This document shows, piece by piece, positions 1 to 13,247 of a stretch of 64,000 bases of DNA. Under the pieces are notes generated by a model that saw only the letters and a list, made by a program, of their open reading frames with translations, made no database searches and had not been told where the DNA came from. This DNA is from Microcyclospora pomicola. Lineage: Eukaryota; Ascomycota; Dothideomycetes; Capnodiales. The stretch spans positions 62,001-126,000 of the forward strand of contig NHNY01000036.1 in the NCBI GenBank assembly GCA_002786065.1, given 5' to 3'. Numbering within the stretch: position 1 is the stretch's first letter; the number at the start of each line of letters is the position of its first letter. The position numbers and the translations under genes are program-made.

Positions 1-499
1 CTTGCGATGGATGGCTGTAGCTATAGTGGTTCGGCAGACAAGGTAGGTAGGTAGGTGTAAGGTCTCCAGCTAGGACAGGCTTGATCGTCTCGTACGTTCT
101 TTTCTCGAATGCGGTTCATTTGAGTACATCTGTCTAGATCAACCACCATATCGTACGATCCTGACATCTACTTGGCAGTTCTTTCAGAGCAGACAGAGAG
201 GTACTGTGACAGTCTTATTCATGAAGTGAGAGACAGCCAGGAGGCATACTGTACTCACTACGGCTGCTAGGGTTAATAGCCGACGTGGGGTTGAACTTAC
301 CAACCACGGCTCCACCACGACGCTGATACTTCGGTATTTGTGCTTCGTTCCACACACCGGACAGCACGATGTCCTACTTAACATTGGCTATGAGAAAGGA
401 GATCTTATGAGGAGATGCAAGGGCGCTGATTGTGTGCTTTGGAAGTGCAGTGGAAAGTTCATTAATTGCAATGTTTTGAATACTGGTATCTCGATGCTT
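1..499. other. Left-edge non-coding stretch
   Basis: This stretch lies downstream of the thiolase gene and shows no convincing gene. Both strands hold only short ORFs of up to 86 codons with no recognisable family signal. Positions 41-56 are a four-unit AGGT run, a motif that recurs in other intergenic regions of the window. Confidence 0.6.
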
Positions 500-2324
<1,825 letters not shown>

Positions 2325-5300
2325 ATGGACGACCTTTACGACGAGTTTGGTAACTTCATTGGAGAGCCGGAAGAAGACAGCCAGGAAGATGAGCAATTCG
2401 GCGCAAACCAAGGCGCACAATACTTGGACGATGATGAGGATGACGAGTCGGGTGTCGTCGGCCAGGAGTTGATGGAGGTCGACGATGAAGGTCCTTCCAA
2501 TGCAGTCGTACTGCACGAAGACAAGCAATACTATCCGTCAGCCTCACAAGTCTATGGCGCAGACGTGGAGACTTTGGTGCAGGAAGAAGATACGCAAACC
2601 TTGCAGCAACCTATTGTCGCCCCAATCGAGCACCAGAAGTTCACGGTCGAGGAGGATGATCTTCCACCGGTCTACTTCGATCGAGGATTCTTGACCGACC
2701 TCATGAGCTTTCCCGAACAAATACGAAATATTGCATTCTGCGGACACTTACATCATGGCAAGACCAGTCTCATGGATATGCTGGTACGGCAAACTCACGA
2801 CGTATCACGATACCTGGAGGGAAAGACTGGGAAAGCGAGAGACGAGCCGTTACGGTACACGGACACACACATCTTGGAGCGCGAGCGAGGTCTCTCGCTC
2901 AAAGCCAGTCCCATGTCTTTGGTGTTGCAAGGAACAAAGGGCAAAAGCCATCTTATCAACATTCTGGACACACCTGGCCATGCAAATTTCGCAGATGAGG
3001 TGGCAGCGTCATTACGGCTTGTGGATGGCGTGGTCCTGGTTGTTGATGTGGTAGAAGGTGTGCAGGTGCAGACAGAGCTAGCAATCAAACATGCCGTTCT
3101 CTCGGACCTCCCAATGGTTCTACTGATCAACAAGATGGATCGCCTGATGTTGGAGCTCAAGCTCCCACCGACAGATGCTTACTTTAAGCTGAAGCACGTG
3201 GTGGAGGAAGTGAACACCCATATCGAGAATGCCATTCCAGGTCGCGGAGAGAAGTTTCGTGTCAGTCCGGAGAAGGGCAATGTTGCTTTCGCATGTAGTA
3301 GCATGGGATGGTGTTTCACTCTCCCGTCTTTCGCCACAATGTATGCGAATAGCTACCCTAATGCCAAGAACTTCGACACACACGAGTTCAGCAGACGATT
3401 ATGGGGGGATATCTTCTACAATCCTCAATCACGAAAGTTCACAAGGAGAGCTGTTGAAGAAAGAGCCAAGCGATCGTTTGTGCACTTTGTGCTGGAGCCG
3501 ATTTACAAGCTTTACTCACATACGATCAGTGAGAGTCCGGAAGATCTGAAGAAGACACTCGGCGCGCTTGGCATCCACCTCAAGCCGTCTGAGCTACGAT
3601 CGAATGCCAAGGACTTATTACGAATGACATGTGAGCAGTTCTTCGGGCCTGCGACAGGACTGGTAGATATGGTGGTGCAGCATATTCCCAGTCCAAAAGA
3701 GGCTGCGACCAGAATGCTGAACAACTACTATACTGGTCCGCTGGAGAGTAAGACGGCAGAGAGCATGCTACGATGCGATCCTGATGGTCCGCTGGTCGTT
3801 CACATAACGAAACTTTTCAACACTGCGGATGCGCATGGCTTCCACAGCTTTGGGCGCGTACTGAGCGGGACTGCTCGGCCTGGACAAGCAGTCCGTGTGC
3901 TAGGAGAGAACTACAGCATTGACGACGAGGAAGACATGGTCAATGCGACCATTGATAATGTGTGGATTGCAGAAAGCAGATATAATGTCACGACATCAGG
4001 CATACCTGCTGGTAACTTTGTACTGCTTGGTGGTGTTGACAACAGCATCGTTAAAACTGCCACCATCGTTGCACCAAAACTACCGGACGACGAAGAAGCT
4101 TACATCTTCATGCCAGTCACCCACTTCTTCGAGTCGGTCTTCAAGGTAGCGGTAGAACCCATCAACCCATCGGAGCTGCCGAAGATGCTGGACGGATTGA
4201 GGAGAATCAACAAGTCCTACCCACTCATCACGACCAAGGTCGAGGAGAGTGGCGAGCACGTTGTTCTTGGAACTGGAGAGCTGTATATGGACTGTGTTCT
4301 GCATGATTTGCGGAAGCTTTACGCTCAGATGGAGATCAAGGTCTCGGATCCAGTGACGAGATTTTGCGAGACATGTGTCGATCAAAGTGCGATCAAATGT
4401 TACGCACTAACCCCCAACAAAAAGAACAAACTCACATTCGTCGCCGAACCATTGGACGAGGGTATTGCCGAAGATATCGAGCGTGGTAGGGTCAGTATCA
4501 AAGATCCAGTGCGCAAGGTTGGCAAGTTCTTCGAAGACAACTACGGCTACGATCTGCTGGCTTCACGCAACATCTGGGCGTTTGGCCCCGATGATACCTC
4601 TCCGAACATCCTTCAAAATGACACCCTCCCATCTGACGTTGACCCGAAAATGCTTCGAAGCGTGCGCGACACCATCCGTCAAGGGTTCGCATGGGGTACA
4701 CGAGAAGGACCTCTATGCGAGGAGCCTATCCGCAATGCAAAGTTCAAGATCACGAACGTCGATCTCGCACAAGAAGCCATCTTCCGCGGTGGTGGACAGA
4801 TCATCCCGACCGCGCGCCGAGCGTGCTACTCATCCTTCCTCATGGCGTCCCCTCGCCTCATGGAGCCGGTTTACAGCTGTACTATGCTCGGGCCCGCAAA
4901 CGCTGTCAGCAGTCTCTATACTGTCCTTGCGCGGCGGCGTGGACATGTACTGTCAGACGCTCCAGTCCCAGGCACTCCCCTGTACAGCGTCAAGGGGCTG
5001 ATTCCAGTGATCGACTCATTCGGCTTCGAGACAGATCTCCGAATCCACACTCAAGGGCAAGCAACAGTCAGTCTGGTCTTTGATCGATGGAGCATCGTCC
5101 CAGGAGATCCCCTCGACAAGAGCGTGAAGCTACGGCCGCTAGAACCCGCCAGCGCCCAAGCGACAGCAAGAGACTTTGTGCTCAAGACTCGACGACGAAA
5201 AGGACTCGTGGAGGACGTCAGCGTGGCGCGATTCTTGGAGCCTGAGCTGTTGCGGCAGCTGAGGGAGAGCGGAATGCTGGAAGGTGGCACTGTATCATAG
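2325..5300 (+). CDS. SNU114: U5 snRNP GTPase Snu114 (EFTUD2 family)
   Basis: Snu114 is the EF-2-like GTPase of the U5 snRNP that helps control Brr2 and spliceosome activation. The protein has 991 residues, against 1008 in yeast and 972 in human. It opens with an acidic N-terminus (MDDLYDEFGNF), as in the family, so I chose this ATG rather than the non-ATG in-frame extension. The GTPase motifs are present: P-loop GHLHHGKT near residue 139, DTPGH near 215 and NKMD near 268. EF-G-like domains II to V follow and the C-terminus is full length. No intron interrupts the frame, which is notable for a spliceosome component of this size. The nearest neighbour is divergent ERG10. Confidence 0.96.
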   Translation: MDDLYDEFGNFIGEPEEDSQEDEQFGANQGAQYLDDDEDDESGVVGQELMEVDDEGPSNAVVLHEDKQYYPSASQVYGADVETLVQEEDTQTLQQPIVAPIEHQKFTVEEDDLPPVYFDRGFLTDLMSFPEQIRNIAFCGHLHHGKTSLMDMLVRQTHDVSRYLEGKTGKARDEPLRYTDTHILERERGLSLKASPMSLVLQGTKGKSHLINILDTPGHANFADEVAASLRLVDGVVLVVDVVEGVQVQTELAIKHAVLSDLPMVLLINKMDRLMLELKLPPTDAYFKLKHVVEEVNTHIENAIPGRGEKFRVSPEKGNVAFACSSMGWCFTLPSFATMYANSYPNAKNFDTHEFSRRLWGDIFYNPQSRKFTRRAVEERAKRSFVHFVLEPIYKLYSHTISESPEDLKKTLGALGIHLKPSELRSNAKDLLRMTCEQFFGPATGLVDMVVQHIPSPKEAATRMLNNYYTGPLESKTAESMLRCDPDGPLVVHITKLFNTADAHGFHSFGRVLSGTARPGQAVRVLGENYSIDDEEDMVNATIDNVWIAESRYNVTTSGIPAGNFVLLGGVDNSIVKTATIVAPKLPDDEEAYIFMPVTHFFESVFKVAVEPINPSELPKMLDGLRRINKSYPLITTKVEESGEHVVLGTGELYMDCVLHDLRKLYAQMEIKVSDPVTRFCETCVDQSAIKCYALTPNKKNKLTFVAEPLDEGIAEDIERGRVSIKDPVRKVGKFFEDNYGYDLLASRNIWAFGPDDTSPNILQNDTLPSDVDPKMLRSVRDTIRQGFAWGTREGPLCEEPIRNAKFKITNVDLAQEAIFRGGGQIIPTARRACYSSFLMASPRLMEPVYSCTMLGPANAVSSLYTVLARRRGHVLSDAPVPGTPLYSVKGLIPVIDSFGFETDLRIHTQGQATVSLVFDRWSIVPGDPLDKSVKLRPLEPASAQATARDFVLKTRRRKGLVEDVSVARFLEPELLRQLRESGMLEGGTVS

Positions 5301-6608
5301 CGAAGGATGTAAAGTAATAGAACGACTGCGTATCCATCCGCTTACCTGGACTGTATGCATTACGACGCAGCTAGTTAGCACTGAGCCATGGGCTGGTCAC
5401 TCGAGCTATGGTGGAGTCGGAAGGGAGAAAGTGGGACGGCCTTAATGCAGGTACACGGGTCCACTGCTTTCTTCCGCTAGTCATGTTTGGTAGGATGTGC
5501 TCGAACAGGCAGGGTGAATAGGTTGTGTGACGTTCCCACAGACACAGAATACAAGTCCATGATATTCAGCGGAAGATTGCACTGGATTGTAGGCCCTACT
5601 GTTGGCGCCATAGACAACATAACACAAGCTTACTGTTCTCCTCACTCGTATCGTGGCAGACTGTATCTCGGTACGCCATGTTCCGTGACAGCTCCTCCAT
5701 TCCTTTCCTGGAATGCGTTGGACCAAACAAAGACATTGCCAGGTAAGGTACAGTGAGAAAGGGAAGTGTTTGTGGTGATTGTTGTTCGGGCATATATGTG
5801 CGATATATCCTCATTCCACGAGATGTATACTCGTCCACGTATATGTACCCACGGCCCGGACCGGAGTTCGTGTCCAACGCATGGCCTCGACTCGAGTTGG
5901 TGTCTCGGGTCTCACACTCGAATGCACGTTGCTGTCTCAGAAGGTCCGTCTGTGTTGAATGTGCGTGCCCGTATGATGTTTTCACGATCCAAACAAACAC
6001 TCCCCCCGCTTCGTCGTGGTGCCTCAGTGAAGTGTGTGAAGTTGTTGTTGATGTCGAAGAGAACGAGGATCATATTCTTACACGTCGTAGCACTAAGTTA
6101 GACGCGGGAACCAGACTTTCAATCTCGCAGCCCTTCCAATCAGCAACGCCAAGCGCCTCTCACGCTGCTTCTCCTTGATGATGAGTCTGGCTGTTCCACC
6201 CTCTTTCACCGTGTGTGCACCGTCAACACCTTTCTGCGGCCGTGCCAAAGGCTTCACGCTCACATCTCTCACATCTCTAACCCATAGTCATTCGTTTTAC
6301 TGAGCAACCCGCCCCGTCACGGCATCAAAATCACCAGCATAATCTCCTTACAAACTCTCTTCCTCCACGATCGGCACCAGCCGCTACCGATTGGGCTCAA
6401 CCAGCTCGCTCCAGAGTTCGAATCGGGCGATGAACCGCAGCGGGTTTTAGCCACACCACCCTCTTCCGCATCGTCGCGACCTCTGTCTGCGAGCATCATC
6501 GACACGAGCGACGGCGACGGGCAGACGACGACACAGCTGTCGTAGACGCGCCATTGGGGGCGAACAGGTCAAGCACGACGCCCGGCTGCACAGCTGGTGA
6601 ATGCCGCC
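5301..6608. other. Intergenic region upstream of RAX2
   Basis: These 1.3 kb hold the SNU114 3' region and the presumed promoter and leader of RAX2. A 141-codon ORF at 5753-6178 has biased, low-information composition and no family match I know, so I do not call it. I see no RNA gene or repeat. Confidence 0.55.
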
Positions 6609-9600
6609 ATGCGCTGTGTGTTCTCCCAGCTCCTGGCCGTCGGCCCTGAGCTCGCGACGCTCATCCTCGCCTCTGCGATGTTGGCACCGCACGTCGCCGC
6701 CGCCACGACGAGCATGCCATCCGCGAACCTCGACCTGTCGCAGCTGGGTCGTGTCGCGCTCGGCGGCGACTTCGACAGCATCTCCATCTACAACTACGCC
6801 GGCCAGAACGAGGATGTGTTCAGCACGCATGGCAGCCAGTCGTTGCTGACGCGATATCCGAGCGGTGCGTTTGAGTCGGTGGCAGGGACAGACGGCAATA
6901 TCGCGGCCATGTGCCCGTTCGTGCAGAAGGATGGGACATTGGCGGGTGTGGTGGTCGGAGGCAACTTCACCAGTCTGGGAGGTGTGCAGGCTGCAGCCAT
7001 CGCGTTGTGGAACCCCGACACCAACTCCATCACGGCATTGCCTGGGTTATCAGGCGAGGTCAATGCGCTGTACTGCGATGCGACGGCAGGGATTGTCTAT
7101 GTGGGAGGCTCGTTCACGGGTGCCAACTCTACCAATGCCATGGCATGGACGACCGGATGGACCAACCTACCTTTTGCAGGATTCAACGGCCCGGTCTCCT
7201 CCATCACGAAGAACGCAGCAGGGAACATCGTGTTTGGCGGCGAATTCGTCGGACTCGGAAACACCACCACGCCCATTGCGCAAGATGGTCAGGTCATCAA
7301 CCTCGCTTCTGGAAACATCACGAGCATGGGGACTTCATCCACCGACGGCTACAACAATGCTACGAATATCATCTGCAAGACTGGCGCGCAAGATGGCCCG
7401 GGAAACACTTGGCTGCTTGCCGACAACACTCCAGGATACTGGGAAGGCACTTATTCGTTTGGTTTCGTCCCCACCAAGCTACGTCTTTACAACACCAACA
7501 TCGACGGTCGTGGAACCAAGACCTTCTACTTTGAGGACATGAACAGTGGAGGAATCTTGAACATGAGCTACACCGATACCAGTGGTGTGGCACAAGCTTG
7601 CAGTGCCAACTGCCCGCTTCCTCAAGACAACTCCACTTACCAGGACTTCCACTTCTCGCCCACGGTAGGCATGAGCCAGTTGCGCATCAACATCATCGAA
7701 TGGTACGGAGACGGTGGAGGTTTGGCTGGGATTGAACTGTTCCAGAACGACATCTACTCGTTCGCCGTCAACGACTTCAACGAGCCAAAATGTGACGATG
7801 TGAGCACTGGTTCCAGTTCGACAGCTTCACCACCTGAGCTGTGGGAACGCAAGTTGAACACTGGCAAAACCACCTCCGACTATCTCTCCGCCAACATCAC
7901 AGAGCAGTCCCAACTAAATTCCTCTACCAACATTGTCTTCTCTCCAGACATTAAGCAATCAGGCAACTATACCATCACCATGTACACCCCCGGCTGTATC
8001 CAGGACGACTCTTGCGCTCAACGTGGCGAGATCAACGTCACCGGCACCATGACCACCGACGACGGAGCAGTGACGGCGACTCTCTTCCAGACCAACAACT
8101 ACGACAAGTATGATCAGGTCTACTATGGCTATGTTGATGTCGACACCGACTCCTTCAAGCCAGCAGTCACTCTTTCGCCCATTGCCGGACAAACCGTCCC
8201 GCTTACTGTGGTTGCGGGACGCGTGCGATTCGAGCTTGTGTCGTCGACTGGCGGACTCAACGGCTTGTTTGAATATGATCCAAACGAAGCTGTTGTCAGC
8301 ACGGACTACTCGAGCTCTACTATCGATGTGGCTGGTGCAGATCTATCTCCTTCGGCCATTGTGAATTCCGTCGTCTCTTACAACAGCGTGATTTATGCCG
8401 CCGGTAATTTCAGTGGCGATGGAATCTCGAACATCATGAGCATTGGAGACAACGCGACCGCGCTGCCTGGCGGTGGTCTGAACGGCGAAGTCATGAGTAT
8501 GTCTGTTGTGAACGACACACTGTTTCTGGGTGGCAACTTCTCCAACACTGCGGATGACTCTGCTACCGACCTCAATAATGTCGCCACTTTTGACCTGACA
8601 AACAACGAATGGGCAGCTCTTGGTGCTGGTGTCAACGGACCTGTCAACACCATCATCCCGCTCTCGTTGAACGTCACTGCTGGCGATCTGGAGACTTGTA
8701 TGACCGTCAACGGCGATTTCACCTCCGTCAACGCGTACAACGGCAATGATTCTTACACTGCTGCTGGTTTCGCAGTCTGGGTGCCCAGCAGAAGCAACTG
8801 GCTTCACAATGTGTGGGACGCAAGCTTGAACGTCAACGGCAAGCTGGCAACCTACACACAGCTCCCGAATGGCAGCAATTTCGTGTACGCTGGTGAGCTT
8901 ATGGCGCAAGGTACCGACCTCAGCGATGCGGTTGAACTCGTCGGTTCGGGTCAGACCTCGCTTGCATCTCTTGGACTCAACATCATGACCAGCACCAGCA
9001 ACTCGTCGTCGTCCATGACCAAACGAGACATCAGCTCTGGTGCCAACTACACTGGTGTCCTCGATGGTCTGTTTTATGCCCAGAACAACCTCAACATCAC
9101 CATCTTGGGAGGCAGTTTCGCCGCAACAGCCAGCAACGGCTCCACGGTGCAGAATCTCGTCTTCGTCAATGACACCGCCTCGGAGCAGACCGTGACTGGC
9201 GCTACTGGGCTTGACACCAGCTCCATCTTCGCAGCAATGGACACCATCGACACCACCTTGTTCGCTGGTGGTTCCGTCTCGGGGAGTGTCAACGGTCATG
9301 ATGTGAATGGTCTCATCGTATACGACCTGGTTGCTGCAGATTATGCTGCCACGCAACCGCCGGCTTTGCAAGGTAGCAACGTGGTTGTCAATGCCGTCGC
9401 AGCCCAGCCCAGCGGCACTGCTGTCTATGTGGGAGGCAGCTTCTCGTCCGCAGGATCCTTGCCTTGCCCTGCGCTCTGCTACTACGACACGTCGGCTCAG
9501 CAATGGAACAGCCCAGGATCAGGTCTTGGTGGAAGCATCTCAGACATGTTCTGGGCGTCGAAGACTCAACTCATCATCGCTGGCAACCTCACTGTTGGTG

Positions 9601-10286
9601 GCAACAGCACTTCCATGGCGACGTACGATGTCAAGGCTCAGACGTTCGAGGAGTATACTGCTGCATCCACACTTCCAGGCCCGATCTCGTCGCTGTCTCC
9701 TGCCAACCAAGCGTACGATCAATTCTGGGTTGCCGGTGTCGCCACGAACAACAACTCAGCGTACTTGTCCAAGTTCAGCAACAACGTGTGGACTGGTGTG
9801 TCGGGGCTTGGGGATGGCACCACCATCCGAGCCATCCAGATCATGTCCGTCACTTCCAACCATGATGACTCCTCCCTCGTCCCAGCCAACCAAGTCCTCA
9901 TGGTCTTTGGTAACATCGTCATCGACTCGTTCGGCAACAGCAGCGCCGCCATCTTCAACGGCACTACCTTTACGCCTTTCATCCTCACCAATCGCCAGGA
10001 CGGCAGCCAGGGCACCATCGGCCGTATCTTCGTCAGCAACCCGCAAAACTTCATCACCACGTCCAACCACCACCTAGCGCTGGGCATCGTCGTTGTCATC
10101 GGCCTGTTCATCTCCCTTGGCATAATCTTCCTGCTCGTCTTGGCTGGCCTTCTGATGGAACGCCACCGCAAGAGAAGGGAGGGCTATGTACCGATGCAGC
10201 AGTATCAAGGCGGCAACATATCCCGCATTCCTCCACAGTCATTACTGGGTGGTCTGAAGGAGAAAGACCATGCGCCGCATCTATGA
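6609..10286 (+). CDS. RAX2: Cortical polarity marker Rax2
   Basis: Rax2-type proteins are large membrane glycoproteins that mark cortical sites for polarised growth and, in yeast, bipolar budding. I start at the first ATG of the frame (MRCVFSQLLAV), giving 1225 residues. A hydrophobic signal segment covers about residues 1-35. The long extracellular part carries repeated beta-propeller-like GGxF motifs (GGDFDS, GGNFTS, GGSFTG, GGEFVG and others) and many N-glycosylation sequons. A single transmembrane helix lies at about residues 1156-1184, followed by a basic HRKRREG stop-transfer and a short cytoplasmic tail of about 40 residues. This order (signal, propeller ectodomain, one TM near the C-terminus) matches Rax2. 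The coding region has no intron. The antisense 386-codon ORF at 8343-9503 is a composition shadow. Confidence 0.93.
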   Translation: MRCVFSQLLAVGPELATLILASAMLAPHVAAATTSMPSANLDLSQLGRVALGGDFDSISIYNYAGQNEDVFSTHGSQSLLTRYPSGAFESVAGTDGNIAAMCPFVQKDGTLAGVVVGGNFTSLGGVQAAAIALWNPDTNSITALPGLSGEVNALYCDATAGIVYVGGSFTGANSTNAMAWTTGWTNLPFAGFNGPVSSITKNAAGNIVFGGEFVGLGNTTTPIAQDGQVINLASGNITSMGTSSTDGYNNATNIICKTGAQDGPGNTWLLADNTPGYWEGTYSFGFVPTKLRLYNTNIDGRGTKTFYFEDMNSGGILNMSYTDTSGVAQACSANCPLPQDNSTYQDFHFSPTVGMSQLRINIIEWYGDGGGLAGIELFQNDIYSFAVNDFNEPKCDDVSTGSSSTASPPELWERKLNTGKTTSDYLSANITEQSQLNSSTNIVFSPDIKQSGNYTITMYTPGCIQDDSCAQRGEINVTGTMTTDDGAVTATLFQTNNYDKYDQVYYGYVDVDTDSFKPAVTLSPIAGQTVPLTVVAGRVRFELVSSTGGLNGLFEYDPNEAVVSTDYSSSTIDVAGADLSPSAIVNSVVSYNSVIYAAGNFSGDGISNIMSIGDNATALPGGGLNGEVMSMSVVNDTLFLGGNFSNTADDSATDLNNVATFDLTNNEWAALGAGVNGPVNTIIPLSLNVTAGDLETCMTVNGDFTSVNAYNGNDSYTAAGFAVWVPSRSNWLHNVWDASLNVNGKLATYTQLPNGSNFVYAGELMAQGTDLSDAVELVGSGQTSLASLGLNIMTSTSNSSSSMTKRDISSGANYTGVLDGLFYAQNNLNITILGGSFAATASNGSTVQNLVFVNDTASEQTVTGATGLDTSSIFAAMDTIDTTLFAGGSVSGSVNGHDVNGLIVYDLVAADYAATQPPALQGSNVVVNAVAAQPSGTAVYVGGSFSSAGSLPCPALCYYDTSAQQWNSPGSGLGGSISDMFWASKTQLIIAGNLTVGGNSTSMATYDVKAQTFEEYTAASTLPGPISSLSPANQAYDQFWVAGVATNNNSAYLSKFSNNVWTGVSGLGDGTTIRAIQIMSVTSNHDDSSLVPANQVLMVFGNIVIDSFGNSSAAIFNGTTFTPFILTNRQDGSQGTIGRIFVSNPQNFITTSNHHLALGIVVVIGLFISLGIIFLLVLAGLLMERHRKRREGYVPMQQYQGGNISRIPPQSLLGGLKEKDHAPHL

Positions 10287-11690
10287 TGTGCACGTCCATT
10301 CAGCACACCTGTGTTTGCAAGTGTTTGAGTGTTTGCTGAAGATTACTGTTTTTGGCCTTTGCGCGCGCGAGAATTGCAACATAATGCCGTTTGATGATGA
10401 TACACGATACCCCAGTGCCGCCCCGGTCGCACGTCGCGCGCAGCACGCCTCTCACTTATTACTTTTCTGGACCGCTTATCTTCTTTGCGTGCGGGTGTTT
10501 GGGGGAATTATACACGGCCTATTATCTTCGAAGGATGATGGTTTTTTCGTCCGCCATGTACTTTGGGTCGATGACTTTTCGCACAGCAGTCGTCATCATC
10601 CTGCTCGCTGAGCACAAAGAGGTTATTCTTACTCGTTCTCGGCGAACGAATGGCTTCAGTCGGAAAAGAAAACGCGACACATCGATTGACAGATGTAGTT
10701 GGGAAGAACATCGCCATTTGTTCTCTGCAGGAGCGAACGCAAGCAATGACTACCCACGGTCAATTTGTGCTCGGTGGAGACAGAAGAAACCTCGATCGTT
10801 CTTCGTTCATTTGTTTGGTGGAGGGACCGGACCGCGAAGGGTGAGACAGGATGGAAGAAAGAGAGAACTGAGATCTTGTGTTTGTGGAGGAATGTGATGT
10901 GCTTGATACACCGAAATGTCTGGAGAAAGAAAAATGATACCTTACCTTAGATACAGCACAGAAGAAGAGGAGAGAGAATATATATGTAATGTCTTTTTTT
11001 TACACACATACCACGTCCCGATTTCTGTCTGCTACACTTGGTATGGGTGTCGTCGTTGACGTTGTCCTGCTCTGATGTTAGTGTTGGCGATGTTGCTGTC
11101 GTCTTGCCGTTATGTGTATGTGTATATATATATATATATATATATGTACATAGTTGCGCGTATGCAAAGGCATGGCAAGGCGAGGCAGGGAGATGGTATC
11201 AGACCGCGGTCGTCATTCAGGATTGTGTCCATTGAAAGAGAGGTAGTCAGTGCCTTAGATACCTTACAGGACAGTCCACGGTAGTAGGTTCTGTTGTAGA
11301 TTTACTGTAGCTGTATACTCCCAATCTCCAGAAATCGGACGCACGTCAAGCATACCAGTCGTGTATACGACCTCCCTGTACGAAGCATAACGTTCATACA
11401 TTCACCCACCTACCTTTGCGCTCGAGCGAGATTGCTATTGTCTCAGTCAGGTCTCTTTCGCTCTCTTTAAGGTTGTGCGAGACTCTTGGATACATGTCGA
11501 GACTTCGGGATACATTATCGTAGCAGATTTACGCAGTCTAGTGGTCGTTTGACAAGAAAACAACGAGGCAGCGGATGGCAAGAAACGAGACTCGAAATTC
11601 TCTCTTGCACAGTCACGATCACAGCGTAGCGAACCCTCCAACAATTCCCTATTCCCCACTTCTCTACCCACCCCCCTCAATCATCCGCGC
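10287..11690. other. Convergent intergenic region RAX2 / DUF423
   Basis: The region lies between two converging genes. It contains a TA dinucleotide run near 11123-11145 and a CCACCTACCT motif near 11407. The 168-codon ORF at 10391-10897 is not supported by any family signal. Confidence 0.5.
11123..11145. repeat. TA dinucleotide microsatellite
   Basis: About eleven uninterrupted TA units are visible downstream of RAX2. This is a simple-sequence repeat with no gene attached. Confidence 0.9.
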
Positions 11691-12548
11691 TCACCGCCCC
11701 ACACTCCTCCCCCTCGACACGACCGCCAACGCCACCCATCCCGCAATCAGACACGACCCGCCCAACGGCGTCACAGGGCCCATGAACTTGAAGCGCACGG
11801 GATCCAGCACGAGACAGTACAGGCTGCCGGAGAAGCCGAGGATACCGGCGGTGAAGAAGCGCTTGGCCCAGAGGTTGCGCGGGGCGGCGTGCTCGGTCAG
11901 GAGGAGGGCGAGGGAGTGGATTAGCTAAATCCACAGAGAGGTTAGTGTTGAGGATTGGTGGTTTAGGGGAGGTGGGGATGTCGCTGCTACTGCTATGGTG
12001 ATATTGGAAGTTGAGAGGGATGAGAGAAAGAGAGCGTGAGGTGATCGAATCTAGCCTGTTCATGTACGTAGGGAGGTATGAGAAAGGTGAAGGCGTGAAC
12101 GGCATAGATCGATATGTATATGCCTCGTTGTGCCGATTTTTCTGTTCAAAGCAGAAGAAAGGAGAAAGGGGAAAAGGACAAGCGGCAGATCCATCGTAAG
12201 AACACCAATTCCTCCCATATTCCATGAACAAAAACGGGAGAAAGGGGCAAATCGATGCTAAAGCCAGCAAGTGAAAACGAAAGGAACCAAGCGAACGGAT
12301 CTCATTCACTGCTCCACTCCGACTCAAGTAAACCCAACAGAGAACCAAAGAAGCTTGCCAAGTAGAAAACATCAGGTAAGAAAGGTTAAGAAACGTACAT
12401 GATACTGCGCCGCCGTGCCCCAATTGTTCAGCGCGCGCTGCTCGAGCCCGCGCGAGCGCAGCCCATGCGCGCCGAACGCGCCGAGCATCACGGCCGAGGC
12501 GCTCGAGAGGCAGCCGACGGTCCAGAAGATGGGGTTGGTGGTTGCCAT
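11691..12548 (-). CDS. DUF423 / TMEM256-like small membrane protein (two exons)
   Basis: The gene must be spliced. Exon 1 is 12399-12548 (50 codons, MATTNPIFWTVGCLSSASAV...) and exon 2 is 11691-11924 (77 codons plus stop). The intron is 11925-12398 with GTACGT donor and TTTAG acceptor, phase 0. The joined protein has 127 residues, the usual family length. It shows the family hallmarks GAFGAHGL near residue 24, a tract with hydrophobic helices and a C-terminal GPVTPLGG...AGW motif near 100-115. Four membrane helices are likely. DUF423 proteins are widespread from bacteria to mitochondria and have no firmly established function, so I assign none. The 474-nt intron is far longer than the others in this window. 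No single reading frame spans this gene, so an ORF scan would miss it. Confidence 0.88.
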
Positions 12549-13247
12549 CTTTTCTTCGATTTATTTTTCCTTTGGGTAGGGGATGCTGGGATTCGTGGCT
12601 GTTGAGTTCTGGATCGAGTTTAGAATCAGGCTGGATTGAGGAGAGTGGAATGACAAGGTAGAGAGTGATTATTAGACTCTGGTCTGGGGAGTTGAGATTG
12701 AGCTGGATGCGGTGATGGAGAAAAGGGGATTGTGGATTGGATGTATGGATCGTTAGATATATGCGTAGCGAGCGATGAGGTCAAAGACGTGTCGGATTTA
12801 AGGTTTCATGTGCATGTGCACGTTCCTGTCGCTCTTGATAGAAACGCAACTGAAATGCAACTCCAACTTCGAACTGATGAGTGCGAAAATCAATCTTGCA
12901 CAAGATTCCTCGTGCAAAGCGCAGATCTCATATGCCTGAACATGAACCAGCATAGCAAGGAAGAAAAGCGGCATTGACTGCGCATGAACGCGGCTTCATT
13001 TTAAGTGGTAAGCAGGTAGGTAGGTAAATGTATCCACCCAGGTATCTCTCTTCTTTTCATAAGTATCACCCCCCTTGAACTGTCTTTCGTAAAGGTTCGT
13101 TAAAGTATGTCCTATTCAGAACATATCAGGTGCAGCCGACAGCTCCGTGCCTTTCCACACATCTATCCAAGATTGAACAGATGGATGCAGAAGTAGCTCA
13201 AGTATGGCTTTTTCATTCCTCGCGCCCAGTCTCATGTAGACTGTCAC
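12549..13247. other. Intergenic region upstream of the DUF423 gene
   Basis: These 0.7 kb contain no convincing ORF. A three-unit AGGT run lies at 13014-13026. The region should hold the DUF423 promoter and the 3' UTR of the epimerase gene. Confidence 0.5.

Noticed and set aside
6400-6440. tRNA-like B-box (AGTTCGAATC)
   Set aside because: No matching A-box, acceptor stem or anticodon arm was found around it. No other convincing tRNA was seen in the window.
8343-9503. 386-codon ORF antisense to RAX2
   Set aside because: It lies entirely opposite a well-supported gene, has His/Asp/Val/Arg-rich composition typical of a complementary frame, and shows no domain.
10391-10897. 168-codon ORF downstream of RAX2
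   Set aside because: Overlapping frames are equally open and the translation has no conserved pattern; it is probably 3' UTR and spacer.
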